Positions 43,163 to 53,319 of a stretch of 64,000 nucleotides of DNA are shown piece after piece. Every line of letters begins with the position of its first letter. Within the stretch, counting starts at the first letter, position 1. The notes beneath the pieces are model-generated. The model was given only the letters and a program-made list of their open reading frames with translations. It was not told the DNA's origin and did no database searches. Both the position numbers and the translations under genes were made by a program. The stretch is from CAUZWH01 sp965224275 (lineage in GTDB: Bacteria; Pseudomonadota; Alphaproteobacteria; SHVV01), in the NCBI GenBank assembly GCA_965224275.1, contig CBDCYR010000005.1, forward strand, positions 930,001-994,000, read 5' to 3'.

Positions 43163-46100
43163 CTACTCAGCCGGTACCGGTGCGGGCTGCCTGGTCTGCT
43201 CCGATTCCATCGCGCCCAAGCTACGGGCAATGTATCCCGTCGGTTTGGTAAAGCGGGCTATCGAGGCATAGAGAACCGGAATCAGGAATAGCGACAACAC
43301 GGTCGCGAAGCTGACACCGCCAATGATAACGATACCAAGGGAGTTCCGAGATTCCGCTCCCGCACCTGACGACAGCGCCAGCGGCATCGCCCCCAACGCA
43401 GTCGCGATCGTCGTCATCAGGATGGGTCTCAGCCGAACGATCGATGCCTCATAGACGGCATCGCGAATCTCCATCCCGGTATCGCGCAGCTGGTTTGCGA
43501 ATTCCACTATCAGGATGCCGTTCTTTGCCACCAGGCCAATCAGCATGATGATGCCGATTTGCGTGTACACATTGATCGATAGACCCATATAGAGCATCGA
43601 CCCGAGCGCACCGGTAATCGCCAGCGGAACCGACAGCATAATCACCATCGGGTGGATAAAGCTTTCAAACTGAGCCGCGAGCGCGAGGAACACGATGAGC
43701 AGCGCCAATCCGAAGGTCAGGTATAGCGAACCCGTTGATTCGCGGAAGATTTGCGAAAGCCCGCCGTAGCTGACCCGGGCGTCCGCGGGTAATTCCTCGG
43801 CCGCAATCTGCTCGAAATAGAGGAGCGCTTCGGCCAGCGTATAACCCGGTGCCAGCGACGCCGAAACTGTAATCGAGCGCAATCTATCGGTGCGATGGAG
43901 GTCTTTAGCGCCCGCAGCTTCAGTGAAGGTCACCAAATTGTTGAGCGGGATCATCTCGCCGGTTGTTTCCGAGCGCACGAAGATGTTGGAGATATCGCTG
44001 GGCACTTCCCGGTCGCGGATGCGCGCGCGCAGGATTACATCAAACTGCTCGCCGCGGTCTTCATAAGTCGTGACACGGCGCTCCCCCAGCATGGTTTCCA
44101 GGGTGCGCCCGACGGACTCGATCGAAATGCCGAGATCGGCGGCCCGGTCGCGATCAATCTTAAGACGCAGTTCGGGCCGGGTTCGGTCGTAGTCGGTATT
44201 GATATTCAACAGGCGACGATCTTGCCTTGCCCTCGACGTGAGGCGCGCCGCCCATTCCTCCAGCACTTCGTAACTTGGCCCGCCAAGGATTATTTGCACC
44301 GGTGATCGCCAAGAACGTTGCCCCAGGCTCGGTGGGCTCAAGGGGAACGCTCTGACACCTGGCATCGACATAAGTTTCGGAAACAGCTCACGCTGAATTG
44401 CCATTTGCGAGGTTTCGCGTTCAGCCCAGGGTTTGAGTTGAAGGATCATGAACCCCGAACTCACGCTACCGGGGCGTCCGAAGCCCGGTGCAACCAGGCT
44501 CAGCACGCTTCGCCCATCGCCGCGATCCACGATCGGTTGCAGGCGACGTTCGAGTTGACGCACCTGATCGCGGGTGTAGTCAAGGCTCGATCCTTCGGGA
44601 GCGGATACCGGAATGAACAGGACGCCACGATCTTCGGTGGGTGCGAATTCCCGGGGCAGCACGTGAAACAAGCTGTAGGCGAGAGCCGACACTGCGATAG
44701 CCACGGCAACGACAATGATCGGGGCGTTGAGTGCCCCGCGCAGCAAGACCGCGTAACCGCGGTTGAGACCGTCGAAGACCGGTTGCGTCACGTTGTAGAC
44801 GAACCCTTCCTCGCGCGCAGGACGCAATAGCTTCGAGCACATCATCGGCGTCAGTGACAGCGCGGCAAACGACGAAAAAATGACCGCCACGGCAACAGCG
44901 ACACCGAACTCCTGGAACAAACGCCCGGTGCTGCCTTCCATGAAAGAGAGCGGCACGAACACCGCCACCAACGTCACGGTCGTCGCAATCACGGCAAACG
45001 CGATCTGCCGCGTGCCGCGGACTGCGGCGAGCAAGGGCGGCATCCCTTGCTCGATGTGTCGATGAATGTTCTCCACGACGACGATCGCATCGTCGACGAC
45101 CAGGCCGATCGCGAGCACGAACGCCAATAAAGTGAGCACGTTGACCGAATAGCCGAACGCGGCCAGCACCGTGAACGAGGCAATGACGGACACCGGGATG
45201 GCCATGGCCGGGATCAGGGTGGCCCGCCACGACCGGAGAAATAGGAAGATCACACCCACCACCAAAGACAGCGCGATCGAGAGCGCGATGAACACTTCCT
45301 CGATGGACTTTCTGATAAAAACCGAACTGTCGTAGCTGACGACCAACGACATGCCCGGTGGTAAGGAGTCTTTGAGGTTTTCAGCCACTTGGCGCGCACC
45401 CTCGGCGACCTCGAGGGTGTTCGCCTTCGATTGCTTGGTAACGCCAACCCCAATCGAGAGCTGTCCGTCAGAGCGAAACTCGCTGCGGCTATTTTCGGTG
45501 GCGACTTCGACTTTGGCGACTTCGCGGAGGCGGATCAGATAGCCGTTGTCGCGCTTGATGACGATGTTTCTAAATTGCTCCGGCGTCGATAACGCCGACG
45601 CCGTGCGCACGGTTAGCGTTAGCTCTCGCTGCCGCGATTCGAGCCGACCCGACGGCAACTCGATATTCTGCCGCCGAATTGCGTTTTCAACGTCCTGAAC
45701 GGTCAGGCCACGCGCCGCGAGTTGCTGGCGGTAGAGCCAGATACGCATCGAGTAGCGTCGTTCGCCGTAGATCCGCGAGGTCGCAACACCAGGCACGATC
45801 GAAAACGCGTCGAGGAGGAAACGGTTCGCGTAATCGGAAAGCTCCAACGCATCGTGGCGATCGCTGGTTAGGCGCATCCAAATAATCGGCCGGGCATCGG
45901 TCTCGCGTTTAGCAATGCGCGGCGTTTCGGATTCGTCCGGCAGGCGATTGATCGAGCGGGCGATACGATCCCGAACGTCGTTGGCGGCGGCGTCGATGTT
46001 GCGCTTAAGCGTGAACTCGATGCTGATCGAGGATGATTCATCACGACTCGTAGAACTAACGCGTTTGATTCCCTCGATCCCGGAAACCGCCTCTTCGACG

Positions 46101-46297
46101 ATCTGAGTGACTTGCGCCTCGATAACTTCGGCGGAAGCACCTCGGTAAACCGTCGTAATCGACAAGACTGGCGAATCCGTATCGGGATACTCCCGGACCG
46201 GTAGTTTGTCGTAGGCGAACAGGCCGAAGATCACCAATACCGCGCTCATCACCGCGGCGAACACCGGCCGCTTGATCGAAACGTCCGAGAGAACCAT
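43163..46297 (-). CDS. RND-family efflux pump, inner-membrane subunit
   Basis: 1044 aa. Typical of the hydrophobe/amphiphile exporter branch (AcrB/MexB-like): N-terminal SDVSIKRPVFAAVMSAVLVIFGLFAYDKLPVREYPD. The proton-relay aspartates are in AIGLVVDDAIVVVENI (about residue 405), and the paired Lys is in GLVAKNGILIVEFANQ near residue 920. Twelve TM segments and two large periplasmic loops are expected. Its ATG overlaps the adaptor gene stop by one base (TAATG). No outer-membrane factor gene is adjacent. Confidence 0.93.
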   Translation of the reverse strand: MVLSDVSIKRPVFAAVMSAVLVIFGLFAYDKLPVREYPDTDSPVLSITTVYRGASAEVIEAQVTQIVEEAVSGIEGIKRVSSTSRDESSSISIEFTLKRNIDAAANDVRDRIARSINRLPDESETPRIAKRETDARPIIWMRLTSDRHDALELSDYANRFLLDAFSIVPGVATSRIYGERRYSMRIWLYRQQLAARGLTVQDVENAIRRQNIELPSGRLESRQRELTLTVRTASALSTPEQFRNIVIKRDNGYLIRLREVAKVEVATENSRSEFRSDGQLSIGVGVTKQSKANTLEVAEGARQVAENLKDSLPPGMSLVVSYDSSVFIRKSIEEVFIALSIALSLVVGVIFLFLRSWRATLIPAMAIPVSVIASFTVLAAFGYSVNVLTLLAFVLAIGLVVDDAIVVVENIHRHIEQGMPPLLAAVRGTRQIAFAVIATTVTLVAVFVPLSFMEGSTGRLFQEFGVAVAVAVIFSSFAALSLTPMMCSKLLRPAREEGFVYNVTQPVFDGLNRGYAVLLRGALNAPIIVVAVAIAVSALAYSLFHVLPREFAPTEDRGVLFIPVSAPEGSSLDYTRDQVRQLERRLQPIVDRGDGRSVLSLVAPGFGRPGSVSSGFMILQLKPWAERETSQMAIQRELFPKLMSMPGVRAFPLSPPSLGQRSWRSPVQIILGGPSYEVLEEWAARLTSRARQDRRLLNINTDYDRTRPELRLKIDRDRAADLGISIESVGRTLETMLGERRVTTYEDRGEQFDVILRARIRDREVPSDISNIFVRSETTGEMIPLNNLVTFTEAAGAKDLHRTDRLRSITVSASLAPGYTLAEALLYFEQIAAEELPADARVSYGGLSQIFRESTGSLYLTFGLALLIVFLALAAQFESFIHPMVIMLSVPLAITGALGSMLYMGLSINVYTQIGIIMLIGLVAKNGILIVEFANQLRDTGMEIRDAVYEASIVRLRPILMTTIATALGAMPLALSSGAGAESRNSLGIVIIGGVSFATVLSLFLIPVLYASIARFTKPTGYIARSLGAMESEQTRQPAPVPAE

Positions 46298-47392
46298 TAG
46301 CTCGTCCCCTTACGCGGCGGCGGTGAGCCGGGCTTGATCGGCTTGACCGTCGAGCCGTCGCGGATTTTTTGCAACCCACGCACGACGACGTCGTCGTCCG
46401 CGGAAACACCCTCGAGAATTTCAACTTCGCCGATAAGTCGTTCGCCAATGCGCACCTTGGTGCGGCTCGCCTTGCCGTCGCGAACAAGGAATACAAAGTG
46501 TGTCGCGCCTCGCGAAATCAGAGCTTCCTCCGGCACCAACACCGCATTGTCACGGCTCTCGATCGATAATTTTGCGGTCAGGAACATTCCTGGTTTGAGA
46601 CGCCCATCGGCATTGGCGAACTCTGTTCGCAGTTCGATTGATCGCGTCACGGGGTCGATCCGCGAGTCCAACGTCTTAACGATCCCGTTGAAAATCTCGG
46701 AGTAGGTAACACTCTCCGCTTGGATCGGTAGACCGGGCCTGGCTAGCGACAGGACGCTCTCGGGGACGCGAAAATCGACCTTGACCCGGCTAGTGTCGTC
46801 GAGGGTTGTGATTTCGATTCCCGGCGTCACCAACGCCCCGACCGAAACGCGACGAAGGCCGAGACGGCCGCTAAAGGGCGCGCGGATTATGTAATCCTGC
46901 AGCCGTGCCTCGTTGGCCCGAACCCTGGCTTTTGCGCCCTCCAGGGATGCTTGCAGTTCATCGATTCTGGCCCGCGACACGGTCCTATTGTTGAACAGCG
47001 CCAGGGCACGATCGTAGAGGCGCTGCGCTTGTTGCAGGGCGACGCGTTGCTCTTCCAGGTTGGCATTCAACTCGGTTGCGTCCAATTCGACGAGAACGTC
47101 CCCCTTGTTGACCCGCCCCCCCTTCTTTGAACGTGATTTTGCCGATGATTCCGGAGACTTTGGGCGTAATGATGACCGCTTCATTGGCCAGCGCTGTGCC
47201 CACGGCTTCGACCGTGACCGCGACGGTGTCGATGCGTGGTTTAGCCACTTCGACCCCGACCGGGCGTCCGCTCCCCCTGAATTGGCGATTGCCTTCCGCC
47301 GCCTCGCCAGCGCGCTGCTCATTCCAATACCAGGCGCCCGCGCCGATGCCGGCAAACAAGAGTACGATGACGAGTTGGGTTATGACGCGCAT
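46297..47392 (-). pseudogene. RND periplasmic adaptor (MFP), frameshifted in a 7-C run
   Basis: The start is ATG 47392 (MRVITQLVIVLLFAGIGAGAWYW), an N-terminal membrane anchor. The first frame reads to ITFKEGG, and then the run of seven C (47116-47122 on the plus strand) shifts the frame. With six, it would read ITFKEGGRVNKGDVLVELD and continue as a normal adaptor to 46297 (lipoyl-like, helical hairpin, beta-barrel; total about 365 aa). Possible phase switch, real mutation or sequencing error. It directly precedes the RND pump gene. Confidence 0.8.
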
Positions 47393-47595
47393 GGCAATAA
47401 AGAATCAGCGACGTATCAGTCTGTAATCTCAGTAAGATGGCGCGGAATGGCTCGAAAGTCAGGTAACATTCGCGTAGCCCTCGCGACGCAATAGAATAAC
47501 ATCAGCGCGGGTGCGATTCGCAAATCGCGATATTGCGTTACGATCTTCCGAGCGCTAACTCGCCAAGCGCGTAGAGATTCCGATTGCGTAAACAA

Positions 47596-48525
47596 ATGAC
47601 GACACTTTTCTATTCCCATCCCGCGTGCTTGGAACACCAACCAGGCAACCAGCATCCCGAGCGGCCCGAACGACTGAAGGTCATATTTGATCGCCTGTCG
47701 ACGCCAAGCTACGAGGCGCTAGAGCGTCGTGAAGCGCCCCTTGTGGATATCCAAAATCTCTCACGAGTTCACCGCAGCGGATTTGTCGACGCAACTCTCG
47801 ATGCGATTCCCAAACAGGGGCGTAACTTCCTTGATCCCGATACGGCGGTTTCGCCAGGATCGCGGGAGGCGGCGCTGAGGGCGGCAGGTGCCTGCGTCGC
47901 AGCGGTTGATGCCGTGATCAGCGGTGAAGTTAGCAACGCGTTTTGCGCCGGGCGCCCACCTGGGCATCACGCCGAAGCTGACCGAGCGATGGGGTTTTGT
48001 TTGTTCAACAATGTTGCTGTTGCCGCGCTTCACGCGCGCGCGGCCCACGAACTTCAGCGCGTCGCGGTCGTCGATTTCGACGTTCACCACGGCAATGGCA
48101 CACAATCCATGTTCTACGCCGACCCCGACCTCTTCTACGGGTCGACCCATCAGTATCCGCACTATCCCGGAACCGGCGCTCGTGAGGAGCGCGGCGTGGC
48201 CGGCAACGTGGTCAATGAGCCGATGCCACCGGGCAGCGGATCGGCGGAATTCCAGATCGCGATGGGCGATTCCTTGTTGCCGGCGCTTGACGAGTTCAAA
48301 CCCGAACTGATCCTAATTTCGGCTGGCTTCGATGCCCACGCCGCCGACCCGCTGGCCGACATTTATCTCAAGGAAGAGGATTTTGCCTGGGTAACCGAGC
48401 AGTTGATCGCGATTGCCAAGACCCACTGTTCGGGCCGTGTCGTTTCGACGCTCGAAGGTGGGTACGATCTTGATGCCTTGGCCAACAGCACAGGTGCACA
48501 TGTTGCTGCCCTGATGGCAGCGTGA
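47596..48525 (+). CDS. Histone-deacetylase-family hydrolase
   Basis: 309 aa from ATG 47596 (MTTLFYSHPACLEHQPGNQHPERPERL). HDAC-superfamily motifs are complete: GRPPGHHAEADRAMGFC, with the catalytic His pair; VDFDVHHGNGTQ, with zinc-binding Asp/His; ISAGFDAHAADPL, zinc Asp; and LEGGYDL. Bacterial members deacetylate polyamines, acetoin-related or protein substrates. It runs 30 bp ahead of xseB. Confidence 0.92.
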   Translation: MTTLFYSHPACLEHQPGNQHPERPERLKVIFDRLSTPSYEALERREAPLVDIQNLSRVHRSGFVDATLDAIPKQGRNFLDPDTAVSPGSREAALRAAGACVAAVDAVISGEVSNAFCAGRPPGHHAEADRAMGFCLFNNVAVAALHARAAHELQRVAVVDFDVHHGNGTQSMFYADPDLFYGSTHQYPHYPGTGAREERGVAGNVVNEPMPPGSGSAEFQIAMGDSLLPALDEFKPELILISAGFDAHAADPLADIYLKEEDFAWVTEQLIAIAKTHCSGRVVSTLEGGYDLDALANSTGAHVAALMAA

Positions 48526-48555
48526 GAAAAGTATGCAAACGCAAGGTACGAATTG

Positions 48556-48819
48556 ATGGTGGATACCGACGACGCCACGCAGATCCCAGAAGAAGTAAAA
48601 GCAATGACGTTCGAGGCTGCACTCGAAGCTTTGGAGGAAATCGTCCAGAAACTCGATTCCGGGCAGGTCAGCCTCGAAGACTCGATCGACATCTATACCC
48701 GCGGGACGCAGCTCAAACGCCACTGCGAAGCCAAGTTGCGATCGGCGAAGGAACGGGTCGACAAAATCGTCGTCGGGTCGGGTGGCGCAGTCGACGTTGA
48801 GCCAGCCGATATAGATTGA
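48556..48819 (+). CDS. xseB: Exodeoxyribonuclease VII small subunit
   Basis: 87 aa; start ATG 48556 (a TTG sits 3 bases upstream). MTFEAALEALEEIVQKLDSGQVSLEDSIDIYTRGTQLKRHCEAKL is the full XseB signature. It pairs with XseA for single-strand DNA degradation. It heads the xseB-ispA-dxs order common in proteobacteria. Confidence 0.95.
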   Translation: MVDTDDATQIPEEVKAMTFEAALEALEEIVQKLDSGQVSLEDSIDIYTRGTQLKRHCEAKLRSAKERVDKIVVGSGGAVDVEPADID

Positions 48820-48832
48820 GCGCGACCGGGTT

Positions 48833-49720
48833 TTGGACGCTCTCGCTACAGAACTTGAGGAAGCCGTCGATGCGGTCGAACAGCTGCTTGATAATCTGAT
48901 CCTCATACCCGATGGGCGCGAAGCGCGTGTCGTCGAGGCGATGCGATATTCAACCTTCGCCGGCGGCAAAAGGTTGCGGCCGTTTCTGGTGATAGCGAGC
49001 GCCGATCTGTTCGGGGTTAGACGCGAACAAAGTCTCCGCGTCGCGGCGGCGGTGGAAATGGTGCATACCTATTCCCTGGTCCATGACGATCTTCCATGCA
49101 TGGATGACGACGACCTCCGGCGGGGCAAGCCAGCGGCCCATGTAAAGTTCGATGAAGCGACCGCGGTACTGGCCGGCGACGGGCTTCTAACCCAGGCATT
49201 CGCAGTCCTCGCCGACGAAGAAACCAGCCACCACGCCGGCATCCGAGCCGAATTGGTTTCGTCGCTGGCGCGCGCGGCCGGCAGCCACGGCATGGTCGGC
49301 GGTCAGATGATGGATCTTCTGACCGAGCATATCGAAGTGGATGTCGGCGAGATCACACGCCTCCAGCAACTCAAAACGGGGGCGCTGATTGCGTTCGCGT
49401 GCGAGGCCGGCGCCATTTTGGGAAAAGCTGACGACCACGAGCGCCATGCTCTGCATGCCTATGCTCACGATCTCGGGCTTACATTCCAGATCACCGATGA
49501 CCTTCTCGATGCCGAAGGGTCGGCCGAGCGACTCGGTAAAAAAGTCGGCAAAGACAAAGACCGGGGTAAAGCGACATTTGTTTCGTTGTTAGGTCTTGAC
49601 GGTGCGCGCCAGCAGGCCAAATTACTTGCTGAACAGGCCGCCACACACCTTTTGCCGTTTGGTCCGCGAGCTGAGCTTTTGCGGGACTTGGCGACATTTG
49701 TTATAAGTCGCCGCACCTGA
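48833..49720 (+). CDS. ispA: Farnesyl diphosphate synthase (polyprenyl synthetase)
   Basis: 295 aa from a TTG start at 48833 (ATG absent nearby; 13 bp after xseB). First Asp-rich motif VHDDLPCMDDDDLRRGKPA near residue 84, second LTFQITDDLLDAEGSA near residue 220, with GGKRLRPFLV upstream. It condenses IPP and DMAPP/GPP to farnesyl diphosphate in the cytoplasm. In the usual isoprenoid block between xseB and dxs. Confidence 0.93.
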   Translation: MDALATELEEAVDAVEQLLDNLILIPDGREARVVEAMRYSTFAGGKRLRPFLVIASADLFGVRREQSLRVAAAVEMVHTYSLVHDDLPCMDDDDLRRGKPAAHVKFDEATAVLAGDGLLTQAFAVLADEETSHHAGIRAELVSSLARAAGSHGMVGGQMMDLLTEHIEVDVGEITRLQQLKTGALIAFACEAGAILGKADDHERHALHAYAHDLGLTFQITDDLLDAEGSAERLGKKVGKDKDRGKATFVSLLGLDGARQQAKLLAEQAATHLLPFGPRAELLRDLATFVISRRT

Positions 49721-49759
49721 TCACCGGGGCGATTCGCCGCTCCGTACTTTTGCGAATCA

Positions 49760-51679
49760 ATGAGCAGCACGCCCCTTCTCGATACCATCGCCAACCCCGA
49801 CGACTTGCGGAAGCTCGGGGCGAACCAGCTCCGCCAACTGGCTGACGAGCTCCGCTACGAGACCATCAATGCGGTTTCGCTAACCGGCGGGCATCTCGGC
49901 GCTGGACTGGGCGTGGTCGAACTTACGGTCGCGATCCATTACGTGTTCAACACACCGCGCGACAATCTGATCTGGGACGTCGGGCATCAGGCCTACCCAC
50001 ACAAAATCCTCACCGGGCGGCGCGAGCGTATTCGCACCCTAAGGCAGGGTGACGGTCTCTCTGGCTTCACCAAACGAGCCGAGAGCCGCTATGACGATTT
50101 TGGCGCAGCGCATAGCTCCACCTCGATCTCGGCTGGCTTAGGAATGGCCGTCGCGCGCGATCTAGAAGGTCGCGACAATGATGTGATCTGCGTGATCGGT
50201 GATGGTGCGATGAGCGCCGGCATGGCTTACGAAGCCATGAACAATGCGGGATCGATGGACTCGCGCCTGATCGTAATCCTGAACGACAACGATATGTCGA
50301 TTGCGCCGCCAGTGGGTGCGATGAGCGCCTACTTGTCCCGGCTGTTGACGTCGCGCTCCTATCAGGGCCTGCGCAGCATCGCCAAACAGGTCGCTCAGCA
50401 CCTTCCCGAAACCCTTGAACGGACGGCTAAGCGGGCCGAGGAATACGCGCGTGGATTCGTGACCGGCGGTACGCTGTTTGAGGAACTGGGGTTTTATTAT
50501 GTCGGTCCGGTCGACGGGCACAACCTCGACCATCTGCTCCCGGTGCTGAAAAACGTTCGCGATACAGCCAATGGTGGACCGATTTTGCTCCACGTCGTAA
50601 CTGAGAAAGGCCACGGTTACGAGCCGGCGGTCAATTCGGCCGACAAATACCACGGCGTTGCCAAGTTCGATGTGGTTACCGGCGCGCAGAACAAACCAAA
50701 AAGTAACGCACCCTCCTATACGCGTGTATTTGCCGACGCGTTGATCAGAGAAGCTGCGCGCGACGAGAAGATTGTCGCCGTAACGGCCGCGATGCCGGCG
50801 GGCACGGGTCTCAATCTTTTCGCAGAGCGCTTCCCGGACCGAAGTTTTGATGTGGGCATTGCCGAGCAACACGGGGTGACGTTTTGCGCCGGGCTCGCGA
50901 CCCAGGGATTCAAGCCATTTGCGGCGATTTATTCGACCTTTCTCCAGCGCGCCTACGATCAGGTCGTCCATGATGTCGCAATCCAAAGCCTGCCGGTGCG
51001 GTTCGCTATCGATCGCGCCGGCCTGGTCGGTGCCGACGGCCCGACTCACGCCGGCGCGTTCGATGTCACCTATCTCGCTACCCTGCCCAATTTCGTTGTC
51101 ATGGCAGCGTCCGACGAAGTGGAGTTGACGCGCATGGTGGCCACGGCCGCGCGCATCGACGATCGGCCTTCGGCCTTCCGCTACCCCCGCGGTGACGGCA
51201 TCGGCTTGGACTTTCCCGAGAACGTCGAACCGCTTGAGATCGGCAAGGGACGCATCGTGCGCGAAGGCACTGCGGTTGCAATCCTATCGCTCGGCGCTCG
51301 TCTGCAAGAGGCGTTGAAGGCGGCAGATGAGCTTACCGCGAGGGGTTATCCCACGACAGTGGCGGACGCTCGTTTCGCAAAACCGCTGGATGAGGAACTG
51401 ATACGCCAACTGGTTACCGATCATGATTTGCTGATCACCATCGAAGAAGGATCGATCGGTGGATTCGCTGCTCACGTCATGCAATTCCTCGCCCTCGAAG
51501 GCCTCCTTGATCATGGAGCTAAGGTTCGGCCAATGACGCTACCCGACGTATTTATCGACCACGATTCGCCGGCGAAAATGTACGACGTTGCGGGACTCAA
51601 CGCGCCACACATCGTGGCCACGGCGCTCGAGGCGCTGGGTAAGGAGTCGGCGCCTGCAGAGGCGCCCAAACGCGCCTAG
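49760..51679 (+). CDS. dxs: 1-deoxy-D-xylulose-5-phosphate synthase
   Basis: 639 aa. The N-terminal TPP domain contains VGHQAYPHKILTGRR and GDGAMSAGMAYEAMNNAG with the LNDNDMSIAPPVGAMS motif. The C-terminal half has the pyrimidine-binding segment FDVGIAEQHGVTFCAG and AIDRAGLVGADGPTHAGAFD. The first MEP-pathway step, from pyruvate and glyceraldehyde 3-phosphate. It follows ispA after 39 bp. Confidence 0.97.
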   Translation: MSSTPLLDTIANPDDLRKLGANQLRQLADELRYETINAVSLTGGHLGAGLGVVELTVAIHYVFNTPRDNLIWDVGHQAYPHKILTGRRERIRTLRQGDGLSGFTKRAESRYDDFGAAHSSTSISAGLGMAVARDLEGRDNDVICVIGDGAMSAGMAYEAMNNAGSMDSRLIVILNDNDMSIAPPVGAMSAYLSRLLTSRSYQGLRSIAKQVAQHLPETLERTAKRAEEYARGFVTGGTLFEELGFYYVGPVDGHNLDHLLPVLKNVRDTANGGPILLHVVTEKGHGYEPAVNSADKYHGVAKFDVVTGAQNKPKSNAPSYTRVFADALIREAARDEKIVAVTAAMPAGTGLNLFAERFPDRSFDVGIAEQHGVTFCAGLATQGFKPFAAIYSTFLQRAYDQVVHDVAIQSLPVRFAIDRAGLVGADGPTHAGAFDVTYLATLPNFVVMAASDEVELTRMVATAARIDDRPSAFRYPRGDGIGLDFPENVEPLEIGKGRIVREGTAVAILSLGARLQEALKAADELTARGYPTTVADARFAKPLDEELIRQLVTDHDLLITIEEGSIGGFAAHVMQFLALEGLLDHGAKVRPMTLPDVFIDHDSPAKMYDVAGLNAPHIVATALEALGKESAPAEAPKRA

Positions 51680-51702
51680 GCGCGCTCAAAACATGCCGAC
51701 TG

Positions 51703-52425
51703 TCAGATGCCGGTAAGGTCGGCGCGTTCGGCGAAATATTCCCACGCACGTTCCATCGACATCACGGACGACCGCAGCATTTTCATCCCCTCGGCGACTT
51801 CACCGTCGGAGAGATACGTTATTTCGGTGCCGAGTTGATGGGCCTGTAGCAACATCATCGCGTTAAGCTGCGCGAAAACCGCAACGGCGACCGCTTCCTG
51901 GAGTGTCTGGCCCGCGACAACGCAACCGTGACCGCGCATTAAGGCGATGGTGTTGGACCCGAGGCCGATCGCGAGGTCTCGGCCTTGGTCCATATTGACC
52001 ACCAGGAGGTTGGTATCGCCGAATTTTTCGCGAATGTCCCAAACCGGAATTGTTGAACCCATGCCAACAGCGGTATGCCAGATCGGCCGCAGCGGCGTTT
52101 TTGTTACGCTAAACGGCAGCATCGAATAGGCGTGATTATGGACGATCGCATTGACGTCGGGTCGGGCTTCGAATATTGCCCCATGAATGAAGCGCTCGGT
52201 GTAGGGCTTGCGGGTATCGCCGTCGACGGCCGCACCCTCGGTGTCGTAGGCGACGACATCGTCGCGGCAAACCAATTCCGGGCTGCGCGACCGGGAGAGC
52301 AAGTAGTGCTCCGGACGGTCCGGATGGCGTATTGCGACGTGACCGTAGGCGTCAACCACGCCCTCACGAGCGAGAATGCGGTTGGCGATGGCCAGGTCAT
52401 GGATTTGAGTGTCGACTGGACTCAT
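51703..52425 (-). CDS. Class II aldolase/adducin-family protein
   Basis: 240 aa. Zinc ligands are in AIVHNHAYSM (His pair) with a further His in GHGCVVAG. N-terminal EGVVDAYGHVAIRHPDRPEHYLLSRSRSPELV is typical of this fold. Members cleave sugar phosphates or act as decarboxylases; the substrate is unknown. It lies between dxs and tlyA on the opposite strand, an interruption of a common dxs-tlyA order. Confidence 0.85.
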   Translation of the reverse strand: MSPVDTQIHDLAIANRILAREGVVDAYGHVAIRHPDRPEHYLLSRSRSPELVCRDDVVAYDTEGAAVDGDTRKPYTERFIHGAIFEARPDVNAIVHNHAYSMLPFSVTKTPLRPIWHTAVGMGSTIPVWDIREKFGDTNLLVVNMDQGRDLAIGLGSNTIALMRGHGCVVAGQTLQEAVAVAVFAQLNAMMLLQAHQLGTEITYLSDGEVAEGMKMLRSSVMSMERAWEYFAERADLTGI

Positions 52426-52486
52426 TCTCTCCCCCTATTCGATTCGAGATGACGCTGTACTGAACTGAGAAGCCGGATAACCAGAA

Positions 52487-53284
52487 ATGACCGACGACGA
52501 CGGCATCTTACGCCACGCCTATAACGATCCCGAGTTCCTCAACAGCCGCGAGGCGCGCTCCTTGCGAATTCTGTCGGAATACGTCGAACCACTCCACAGG
52601 TTTGCACACCACGGCGTCGAGGACACCATCGTCTTTATGGGGTCGGCTCGAATCAACCCGCCTGCGACCACGGATTCGTCTTCTCCCGAGGGACGAGATC
52701 GTGCGACGCACGATGGCGATACGTCGCAGTATTATGAGGCGGCTCGCGATCTAGCCAAACGTTTGACATTGTGGTCGAACACGCTTGGGGCAGAGAGCCG
52801 GCGCTTTGTTGTCTGTACCGGTGGCGGTCCGGGAATCATGGAGGCTGCGAGCCGCGGCGCGTCGGAGGCGGATGGATTGAACGTCGGGCTGACGATATCA
52901 ATCTCACGGGAAGAGTTTCAGAGCGAGTATGTGACCCCCGATTTGGCCTTCCATTTCCACTACTTCTTCATGCGTAAGTTCTGGTTTCTCTATCTCGCAA
53001 AGGCAGTAGTAGTGTTTCCCGGCGGATATGGAACTCTCGACGAGTTATTCGAAATACTGACGCTTATGCAGACCGGCAAGATACGTAAACGCTTGCCGGT
53101 GGTTCTGTTTGGTACCTCGTATTGGGACGAGGTCGTAAATTTCGATGCGCTGGTCAAATACGGCACCATCAGCGAACAGGACTTGGAACTCTTTCGTCGC
53201 ACCGACTCGGTTGATGAGGCCTACGACTATCTCGTTACCGAACTTACCGAATACGCCCTCGCCGAACCCGGGGCGATACTTTGA
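52487..53284 (+). CDS. LOG-family (cytokinin riboside 5'-monophosphate phosphoribohydrolase-like) protein
   Basis: 265 aa. The Rossmann-like fold carries the family signatures CTGGGPGIMEAASRGASEADG near residue 115 and FPGGYGTLDELFEILTLMQTG near residue 175 (PGGxGTxxE). An N-terminal extension of about 50 residues precedes the core. Family members cleave nucleoside monophosphates such as AMP at the glycosidic bond. It diverges from the aldolase gene. Confidence 0.85.
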   Translation: MTDDDGILRHAYNDPEFLNSREARSLRILSEYVEPLHRFAHHGVEDTIVFMGSARINPPATTDSSSPEGRDRATHDGDTSQYYEAARDLAKRLTLWSNTLGAESRRFVVCTGGGPGIMEAASRGASEADGLNVGLTISISREEFQSEYVTPDLAFHFHYFFMRKFWFLYLAKAVVVFPGGYGTLDELFEILTLMQTGKIRKRLPVVLFGTSYWDEVVNFDALVKYGTISEQDLELFRRTDSVDEAYDYLVTELTEYALAEPGAIL

Positions 53285-53319
53285 TGCAAGATGCAGCTCC
53301 AGCATGCGCATGATGTGAA

